From NCBI GenBank assembly GCA_028571685.1, contig CM053162.1, positions 67,754,351-67,818,350 of the forward strand: DNA of 64,000 bases. Reading direction: 5' to 3'. A program made the position numbers and the translations under genes. This document shows, one piece after another, positions 56,095 through 64,000 of this stretch. A model generated the notes under the pieces. The model made no database searches. It worked only from the letters and a program-made list of their open reading frames with translations, and had not been told where the DNA came from. The stretch comes from Heterohyrax brucei (taxonomy: Eukaryota > Chordata > Mammalia > Hyracoidea > Procaviidae). Position 1 is the first letter of the stretch. Each line of letters starts with the position of its first letter.

Positions 56095-57595
56095 AACTAC
56101 CATGAGATATCATCTCACATCAGTAAGACTAGCATTAATCCAAAAAACAAATCAATAAATGTTGGAGAGGTTGTCGGGAGACTGGAACTCTTCTGCACTG
56201 TGGGTGGGAAATTAAGAACTGTTTTGGAAATCAATTTGACACTTTCTTTAAAAACTAGAAATACAAATACATGACCCTGCAAAATGCCACTCTTTGAAAT
56301 ATATAGTAGAGAAATAAAGACTGTCATATGAATAGATATATCCACACCAATGTTTATTGCAGCACTGTCCACAATAGCAAAAAGATGAAATCGATCGAGG
56401 TGTCCATCAACAGACAAAAGGATAAACAAACGAGGACATACTCACACAATGGGATACTATGCCATGATGAAGACAAATGATGATCTCAGGAAACGTCTGA
56501 TAACATGGAGTCATTTGGAAGGCATGCTGAGAGCAGTTAGTCATGAAAGGACAAATACTGTATGAGACCACTACAATAGGGACTCAAGAAAAGGTTTAAA
56601 CAATAAAGAAAATGATTTTTGATGGTTACAGGGAAGGAGTGGCATAGAGACACATATTCATGGACTAGACAGTAGACAGGAATCAGGTTAAATGGAGAAA
56701 GTGACAGCATGGAGCAGAAGGGAGGTTAACACCGCTGGACTGCAACTAATGCTAACAAGCTTCCGGAAACAACCCATTTCAAAGGTCAGAGGAGCAGAGG
56801 TAGGAGTCTGAGGATCATGGCTTCAGGGGACATCTAGGTCAACTGGCACAACTAAGTTTTTTCTTTGTTGTTTTAAGAAATTTTTCAGCCTCCCATTTGG
56901 TTGAGTGGTGTCTGGGGTCTTAAAAGCTTGCTAGCTACTGTCTAAGGAGCATCAGTTGGTTCCAGTCCACCTGGAGCAGAGGAGAACAAGGACATCAAAG
57001 ACCTGAGAGAAATGTACCCGCAGGAGACAGAAGGGGCCAAATGATCAGGAGACTGCATCAGCATGACACCAGCAGACCTAGACGGTGAATGACAACAACC
57101 AGTGCCTGCCTGGCAGGGAACACAGCAAACAGGCCCTGAAGTAGTGGGAGGAAAATGGGAGCGCAGATCCAGAACTTTGTTAAAAGACCAGACTTAATGG
57201 TAGGACATCCTTGAAGTTCCCCTGAGGACATGTCCCATGAACTCCTTGCTAGCCCAGAGCTGAAACCAGTACCAAACCCAATTCTCCAGACAAAAAAAGT
57301 CTGCCTGATGAGGAACAGAGTGATACTCGGGAAGTGTGTGCTTCTTGGCTTAAATGTCTACAGGAGGCTGTCCGAGCAGCTTTTGTTCAGACACGAGATG
57401 AAACAGTGGAAAGGAGGGGACAGGAGTTGGTTGAAAGAAAAGGGGCTATACAAGGTAGAGAGGAGGAGGTGACGCCACAAGATTGATAAAGCAGATAGAG
57501 TTGCACAGAAGTTTGCGTACTGAGTTTTTTAGGGAAAATTGACTTGGATTTTAGACTTTGACTTACAGTGCAATAAAATATTAAAGGAAAAATAA
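56095..57595 (+). mobile_element. L1 ORF2 C-terminus plus full 3' UTR (+)
   Basis: 'ccatgagatatcatctcaca', 'tgttggagaggttgtcggga', 'tttattgcagcactgtccac' and 'gggatactatgccatgatga' are the classic ORF2 C-terminal landmarks, with stops. The 3' UTR follows with 'gagtggtgtctggggtctta', 'agaccagacttaatggtagg' and a terminal 'gacttacagtgcaataaaat'. This is the longest L1 3' end in the window and the reference for the others. Confidence 0.88.
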
Positions 57596-58149
57596 AGAAT
57601 GCACTTTCTCATCTCATAGCTCTTTCTTCGTGTGCTGGGGTATTTTACCTCCTAGCTGCTCTTCGCCTCTGCCGCTGTTATTCTCTGCTCTGCCCCTGCC
57701 CCCTTCCTCTGGATTTATTGAACCGATTCTTCTGCTTTTTGTGAACTAAACTACATTCTGAAAAGAGGTTTAAATCCTCATTTTTCTCTGGGTCATGTTA
57801 GATGGCAGCTGAAGCCATTTCTAGAATCCAATTTGAAGCTCCTGCCCAATTTCTAATTTCCAGGATTACCCTACTGCAGAGTTGCCCGTCATCTCCAGCA
57901 TTGTATCTTTTCTTTATTGCGTTCTTCTTTATTGAGTTTATTGAGCTAGGTTTTCCGATTACCCACTGGGACCTAACTTTAATTGTTAAGCTGACCTAAC
58001 ACCTTCTTACATTCATGTTATTTTATCTATCTGAAATCCTCATACTTCTTCTTTCACCTCAAAAATTCTGGTTATTCCCAATTCTTTCCCTTTGAATAGC
58101 AAATATTTTATGCTAATTTTATTACTAAGGCAATTTTATTGTGGTAAAA
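57596..58149. other. Unique sequence, no gene seen
   Basis: Pyrimidine-rich at 57640-57720. No recognisable repeat. Confidence 0.5.
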
Positions 58150-58366
58150 TCAGAGCATCTAGGCCCCACCTCTTGCTAACTCCTGCTACCCCTGACCACC
58201 TGTGATGATGGGCAAGTTACTATACCACTCACTTAACCCTTTTAAGCCTCAGATTCCCTAGATGCAAAGCTGGCATTTTAAGAGTACTTCTTCATACTTT
58301 TGTTGGCAAGAGCTAAGGAACAAACCATGTAAAACTGTGTACATGTAACACCTCACGAAAGTTCAG
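58150..58366 (+). mobile_element. MIR SINE (+)
   Basis: 'gatgggcaagttactatacc', 'cacttaacccttttaagcct', 'cagattccctagatgcaaag' and 'accatgtaaaactgtgtaca' follow the MIR order around its conserved core. Confidence 0.75.
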
Positions 58367-59299
58367 CTTTCTTGTGAGTTGCTGAATTTCAGTGGATGTA
58401 GAAAAGTGGGCCAAATCTTGGGTCATCTAGCATCAGAATCTGAAATCACTGTCTTTTGGGGGCACAACTGTAATCTTCAGAGTTCAGAGGCTGGCAAAAA
58501 ATCAGGTGATTTAAACAGTTGTATTTAGTTTAAGAGATTTAAAGGTCTAAAAATATCAGTGTGCAGAAAGTTTGTTCAAATTCATTTCTTTGTGTCTCTT
58601 AGTTAATAGGAGTTTTTCCCTCTAAATAGGAATTGGCGGGTTTTCTTCTTTGTCTTTTATTTCATATGTGCTTTTATTAAAAACTTTTAAAATGGAAATA
58701 GGCTGAATGATCAGTTCTTATTCTGATAATCATCCTTGGTACCTTTCACTTATATTAGTCATTCTTTCATTGTCTACAGGGTCGATAGCCTGAATTTCTA
58801 CTTCATGTTTTCTTTTTTTTCTCACTCTTAGGACTTGAATTTGCCTCAAGTAGTTATTTTAAGCAACTTTTAATCTATTGTTTTCCTTCATTAAACTTTG
58901 AAGTACATGTGTGTAGAAACTGTGTCAGGCTTATGTGTTTATTCACAGAGTAAAGCAAAACAGAAAAATACGTACATGTGCAGACATGTTATTCATATTT
59001 GATTTAAAGAAAATGAAGTACTTACAGAGATGCTTTGTGACAGTCTGAAGTGAACAGAAAAGTTTCTAGATAACCAGCCTTTAAAGAGAGAGTAATTCAT
59101 TTCCTATTTTTATAAGACAGCTTTTTAACTCTAAAGTTAAATTAGAGTTAAAATTATCTCTGAGTTATTCTTTCAAATTGTATGTCTTGTACACATATGT
59201 TGATTTTTATATGCAGATTCTAATGAAAAAGGAGCAGGACTGTAAAGATTAATATATTATTCAATTAGCAATTAACACTGCAAACAAACAGAATATGTA
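58367..59299. other. AT-rich unique sequence, no gene seen
   Basis: Nothing recognised. Confidence 0.5.
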
Positions 59300-59460
59300 A
59301 TGTTGTTTTTGTTAAGTGCCATGTAGTCATTTCTGCCTCATAGAGACCCTACCGGACAGCTTAGAACTGCCTCACAGGATTTCCAAGGAGCAGCTGGTGG
59401 AATTGAGCTGCTGACCTGTTGATTAGTGGCCAAACTCTTAACCACTTAGCCAGCAGGTTC
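59300..59460 (-). mobile_element. AfroSINE (-)
   Basis: 'ttgttaagtgccatgtagtc', 'ttccaaggagcagctggtgg' and 'aaccacttagccagcaggtt' give reverse tail to head. Confidence 0.9.
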
Positions 59461-59570
59461 TTAATACGTAAGAGACACACCAAAATTGCACTCAGGTTGA
59501 ATAAATGATGTATTACTATTAATATTCTTATTACAAAAATGAAGTTTATGGCTTCATGGGACATCCCATT

Positions 59571-59595
59571 TAGCCAAATGCCGTCAAATTGCCTA
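59571..59595 (-). mobile_element. Possible orphan SINE tail
   Basis: 'agccaaatgccgtcaaattg' resembles the reversed tail, but the palindromic part is not preserved. Confidence 0.3.
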
Positions 59596-59599
59596 ATAA

Positions 59600-60310
59600 C
59601 TTACTTAGTGCCCCTTGTATCTCTTGGTTTGTCGAGTAGTTCCTGAGGCTTAAAGACTGGCAAGGTACAAGAGTTGGTATCCATTTACTGGAGCAACAGT
59701 GGAAGATGGAGAGTCATGAATCAGAGGAAAAATTTTAGTGTGTGGCTTATTGCCTTCATGAATAGCTGCCTTCTTTACCACAGATCAGAAGAACTAGATG
59801 GTGTCCAGCTACCACTACTGAACATTTTCATCAAAGATTTCATGGATGAATCTTTGGTTAAAAGGATAAAAATGCAGGAAAAATAAAAAATTCTCATGGA
59901 GTTCAGTCTCTTTAGAGCCATGGATGTGGGAAGAATACCCAAAACTATTGTCTTGCGATAACCTTAAAACCTTAAAACAAAAATTTCCACTACAGTCTTC
60001 TTAAAATCCAACAATAATTTTGCTTACTTATTAAAGAGTGTCTGCCTTTAGCATTGTGTTCTTTTAAAGAACCACATATATATGGGATTAAACTGACACA
60101 AGGAACTCGGAGATCAGCTGGGAAGGTTTGGGAGCAATCCCAAAACTGGGAGCAGTCCCCTTTATGTTAATGGAGGAGCCATTTGGGAAAGGAGAATGAG
60201 AATGATTGTACACTTGAAAAATGGAATCAATGTCACTGAACTGTACAGATAGAAATTGTCGAAATGGTGTGTATTCTGCTTTGTGTATTCTCAACAACAG
60301 CAAACAAATC
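59600..60310 (+). mobile_element. L1 3' UTR and end (+), different subtype
   Basis: 'cttaaagactggcaaggtac', 'agaagaactagatggtgtcc', 'gtctgcctttagcattgtgt' and 'tcaatgtcactgaactgtac' then 'ctcaacaacagcaaac' form an L1 3' UTR that ends differently from the 'cactttcacttaatc' type. The 70- and 84-codon frames here are UTR. Confidence 0.6.
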
Positions 60311-60479
60311 ATGCTAAATATGTTCATATAATTATACTTCAAGCTGAATCACAGCGTAAAAATTTCAGAGAGAAGTGTCTGACCTGTAGCTTTACAAGGT
60401 TGAAGAAGAATCAAGATTCGTAGCCCAAGGCTGGTATCTGTGAGATGGAGCAACAGTGGAGGCCTTTTAAACAGTTCCA

Positions 60480-61200
60480 GAGACATCTATCCACACCTCC
60501 CACACACACACACTTTGCTTCTCTGCTGGGCTCATAATTTGCTATATTAGCCACATAGAAGTCACAAATCATACTCACAGACATGCCACATAGACATTAC
60601 GGGGTTTATTAGGGGAGCAGGTTACAATATATGATCAAGAAATACTCTGAGTATCCTATTTTGATCAAGACATTCTCTTCTCAACTGTTCTCACAGGCAG
60701 ACCTCTCTCTGGCCCTCGGTCTCTTGTCTCGTTGAGCCCTCCGGCCCTCAGGACAGCTTCTGTCCTGCTCAGACAATTATTAGAGAGTTCTTTAACTCTG
60801 CCGATAAGTTCCTGGGGGCATTTCCCTCCAGTAAGCCTCTACCCAAAGACACAGCTTTCTCACAATGGATCCAGGAAACCCACTGTGTGCCATATCCTTT
60901 TTAGTCTGCTGATATCGCCACCTCTGCTGCAGCCATTTCTCTGCGACTGTCACTCATTGTCCCTCACTGTGTCTAAGGTTCGAAGAGCAGAACTCTCGCC
61001 ACATCTCCCTTTAAGCCTGGCAGGTTGGCAAAATCGACCAATCCCCTCACTGGGTTCTTTATACCTTCTTTTCATAGTCACACTCCCACAACTGTGTCAT
61101 GCACCTTTTCTACCTGAGTAACTATCCTACCGCCTTAATCAGCCATAAGAACCTTATTCATAGTCTCACCCAGTCATGTGATGGGAGTTATAAGACCCTG
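60480..61200. mobile_element. Possible LTR-like block
   Basis: A GC-richer block of about 700 bp in AT-rich surroundings. It has 'acggggtttattaggggagc' (60600 region) and 'accgtataaaagggactc' (61211 region) nearby, suggesting polyadenylation and TATA-like features of an LTR read on either strand. The 129-codon plus-strand frame has no recognised domain. Unassigned. Confidence 0.3.
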
Positions 61201-61254
61201 GCAAGAAAGACCGTATAAAAGGGACTCATCACCTCAGAGAGCAAGACTCTTACT

Positions 61255-61345
61255 GTTCACTGCTTTTGTCCTTATGTTTAACACAAAATAGACACTCACT
61301 TGATGATTCTTGAATTGCCAGTTGAATGAATGGGTGGATGCATAG
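61255..61345 (+). mobile_element. L2-type 3' terminus, probable
   Basis: 'aatagacactcacttgatga' followed by 'ttcttgaattgccagttgaatg' type text resembles the L2 end with its 'tgaatgaatg' terminus. Confidence 0.45.
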
Positions 61346-61547
61346 GAACATTGCTAATAGCCTTGGCTAATGCTACGCAACTGGCTGCATATCTGTGGAG
61401 CTGAATTCTCTTTCATCATTTCTGGTATATTTTTCTCCTGAGATTATATTAATCAAAGTCTAATATGGCACTAATGGGTAACTTATTGATGACAGCTTAG
61501 CAAAGTGAGTTTCTTTTTCAAATACTTTTGTCAAATGAGGCAAAACC

Positions 61548-61705
61548 CAAACCCACTGCTATTGAATTGATTCCAACTCGTAGCAACACTATAGGACAGA
61601 GAAGAATGGCTCCATAAAGTTTCCAAGGAGCACCTGGTAGATTCAAACTGCTGACCTTTTGGTTAGCAGACACAGCATTTAACCACTAAGCCATCAGTTT
61701 TCTAA
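61548..61705 (-). mobile_element. AfroSINE (-), first of two adjacent copies
   Basis: 'aacccactgctattgaattg', 'aaggagcacctggtagattc' and 'aaccactaagccatcagttt' give reverse tail to head. Confidence 0.92.
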
Positions 61706-61715
61706 ATGATACAAA

Positions 61716-61873
61716 ATATCCACTGCCATCTAGTCAATTTTGACTCGTAGCAACCCTATAAGACATAGAACTGCTAAATAGAGTTTCTAAGGAGCACCTG
61801 ATAGATTTGAACTGCCACCCTTTTGTTTAGCAAATGTAGCATTTAACCATTATACTATCAAGGTTTCCAAGTG
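61716..61873 (-). mobile_element. AfroSINE (-), second of two adjacent copies
   Basis: 'ccactgccatctagtcaatt', 'aaggagcacctgatagattt' and 'aaccattatactatcaaggt' repeat the same order 10 bp after the first copy. Confidence 0.92.
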
Positions 61874-62883
61874 GTGCAAGGAAGACTAAATAATAAAGAG
61901 ACTAAAAATGTACCAATACTATTTGCCTTAAACCAAGTTAATAAGCTCATATTTTGTGATATAATTTATGCCTCAACTATTAAGCCTAATTATCCTCAAG
62001 TCTACCATGCAATAGCTACACTGGGACACCAAGTTTGTTTTGAACATTGGAAAGATCTGCATTTAGAAATCTCCTGGGGATGCTAAAATTTTAGTTTCCT
62101 CTGGATGCTCTTTAAGAATTAATTATTTAACCATACTCAATTCTACCTTCTGTATGTATTCACACAATGTTGTAGCAATTGAGTTACACTTCTCTTTCTG
62201 TGAGAATTTAAAAAGAGATAATACATAATTCGCAGTTATTTAGGACAGAATCTAGCCAGCCATCGCTTCTTGGGTTGGGAACATGCCTTTCAGGACCATG
62301 GAGAGAAGTTTTTAGCTCAACCTAATAGTGTCTCATTTTGATAGCCAACTTATACATAGCCAGAATGCTGTGTTCATTTCCGGTGTTTGGTTAAAACTCC
62401 TATGCTGCTTTTCCCCTTTTACGTGACAAACTGAGGAAGTTTTGCTTTTTGTCTTATAGTAAACTTTCTAGAAATATGGAGGATTTCTGGTGAGGATTAC
62501 TGGTTCCTTTTTAAAGAGCAAAGTCCCTTTTTATTTCACTTATGTCTTTGTGCTGTGGCATTCATGGCCTACTTTTGGTGAAAATAAGCATAGAATAAAA
62601 GTAACATGGGACACTGAACTTGCAAGATTTGTAAAAATGAACTGGTATGTCTGTAAGTGTTAAGAAAATGTTCCCCAACATAATTGTAAGGAGATTTAAA
62701 AGATACTATTATTATACTCCTCACTTTTACTTTCAGTTGTCACAGTGAGGCAAAAAGGGAGCAAGAAAGAAAGTGGTGAAAGGCAAAAAGAAAGAAAACC
62801 TCCAGCAATATCAAGCCGCTATACAGAGAAGAACAATTGAACAATATATTTAGAAAGCCTCTGTAAAATTAAAATCTTTGAGA
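61874..62883. other. AT-rich unique sequence, no gene seen
   Basis: Nothing recognised before the L1 5' end. Confidence 0.5.
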
Positions 62884-64000
62884 GGCAGGGCCAAGATGGC
62901 CAACTAGTCATGTGTCTTCAATTCCCTCTAAGAACTGAAGCCTAGAAAAGCAACTGAATGGAACACACAATGGACAGTTTATGAGCCCTGAGATCAGGCA
63001 GAGAACTGTCAGAAAGAACTGGGTGGCAGTGAGGGAAAGAACTAACTCTGTCAGGAGATAGCAGCACAAAGGGTCTCACTGTTTCTGGTGTGGTGATGGA
63101 CAGATTGCACCACTACTGATATCCATTTTTGTCAGCTAGGAGGCTAAGACTGGCACTGCCATGCTTGAGACTCTGTTCCCTGGGGTTCAAGAAAGAAACC
63201 AAGGGAAGAGTAGAAGTAAACCTCTGTTGATCCAGGCAATCACTGCATCTATAAAACACCAGGTCAATTTTACATGTTCTAAGAGAAGTGCTCAGGATGA
63301 CTCAGGGCTCAATCTTCACTTACGTGATGACCGGTCTCCCTGTCTCGAGCCTTTCCCACTAACCTTCTTTGCTTTATGCCTGAGACTAAGTTCTTGGTTC
63401 ACTACCTGGCAGAGGTGGGGCATTTTACTTGTGTGCCCTGAGCTTATCTCCCAGACTCAGAGAAGGAAATAAAGGGAGGGGAAGATGACATGTTTCAGCA
63501 GCTCCTCGTAGCTACATTGCAAGCTAAATATGCATCAACTTTGAGACTCAAACATTTCCTATGTGCTACTTCACTCTGTAGACACAGACTTTTTTTTTTT
63601 TTTTTTTTTTTTGCTTTTGTTCTCTGTTCTATGTTAGATAAAAATTCTAGAGCACTACCTGGGCTGGAGGTGTGTGTGCCCTGAGATTTTTCTCATGGAC
63701 CTGGAAAGGGAAACAAAAGGAAGGCCAGAAGAAGAGTTCTGCTGGCTCCCCTGAGCCAGCAACTCCTGACTCATTTCTCAGTGCCACCATCACTCCAACC
63801 ATCAGGTGATAGGGTATTGGAATTTTTAAGGCTCCAATTACCTTTCTAGCTCAAATGATTACACTGCTTGGACAGTCAAAACCAAATTAAAATACATACA
63901 CATCTGTAAATCTATATCTACATACATATATGTTAGATGGCAATAACAATTAAATCACAACAGTTTTCTGATGTGCTCAGAGGCAACAGTCGGTAACCTT
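62884..64000 (+). mobile_element. L1 5' UTR (+), continues past the window
   Basis: 'ggcagggccaagatggccaa' is the standard L1 5' start, like the reverse copy ending at 31062. The following 1.1 kb is GC-richer with no ORF1 yet, and a 22-T run near 63591-63612. Three related blocks near 63191, 63462 and 63703 suggest tandem 5' UTR units. ORF1 would be expected to the right of the window. Confidence 0.75.

Noticed and set aside
60732-61121. 129-codon Ser/Leu/Pro-rich open frame
   Set aside because: It lies in an LTR-like C-rich block, has no recognisable domain and no supporting exon signals.
1-64000. CRISPR arrays, operons, riboswitches, integrons or phage
   Set aside because: Composition and repeats are mammalian. 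Repeated units are SINEs and microsatellites without regular spacers, and no prokaryotic gene organisation is present.

Overview
The window is intergenic or deep-intronic mammalian DNA with no intact protein-coding gene. It is AT-rich and full of stop codons in all frames. The longest open frame (198 codons, plus strand near 29.5-30.1 kb) is only the antisense of a decayed LINE-1 ORF1. The repeats identify the lineage. More than 30 copies of a tRNA-derived SINE have the AfroSINE pattern: a tRNA-like head, a middle with 'ccaggtgctccttggaaac', then 'tctgtcctatagggtcgct', and a tail related to 'gagtcggaatcgactc'. They occur with several copies of an RTE (BovB-like) LINE that shares that tail, and with L1 3' ends of a distinctive type ending in 'cactttcacttaatcataat'. 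This combination points to Afrotheria, most likely an elephant. Family names come from recognition, not a database search.

Layout. 0-9 kb: an LTR-like repeat at the left edge, an ERVL-MaLR-like LTR (1.9-2.4 kb), an inverted pair of SINE halves (4.15-4.37 kb), an L1 3' UTR (5.2-6.1 kb) and a perfect 16-bp inverted repeat (7.23-7.30 kb). 9-18 kb: two L1 3' ends, an RTE 3' end, an LTR, a MIR, several SINEs, and an L1 ORF2 end split by a tRNA-Gly/RTE composite SINE. 19-25 kb: SINEs embedded in (CA/TG)n-type repeats, a mariner fragment, an L2 end and alternating SINEs. 26-31 kb: RTE 5' part, reverse L1 end, RTE fragments, a mariner-derived MITE inside an RTE copy, and an L1 element with a 5' UTR and ORF1 but no ORF2 (half-L1-like). 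31-48 kb: SINEs (one nested with a target-site duplication) and three RTE pieces that together represent most of that LINE. 48-52 kb is mostly unique. 52-58 kb: a dead mariner transposase split by an RTE, then two serial L1 3' ends. 58-64 kb: MIR, another L1 3' UTR, an LTR-like block, two adjacent SINEs, and an L1 5' UTR running off the right edge.

Nothing here works together as a gene system. The value of the window is as a record of transposon history: SINE-LINE tail sharing, nested insertions, ORF1-only L1 structure, mariner/MITE remnants and short orphan SINE tails. I found no candidate for a new functional system and say so plainly.
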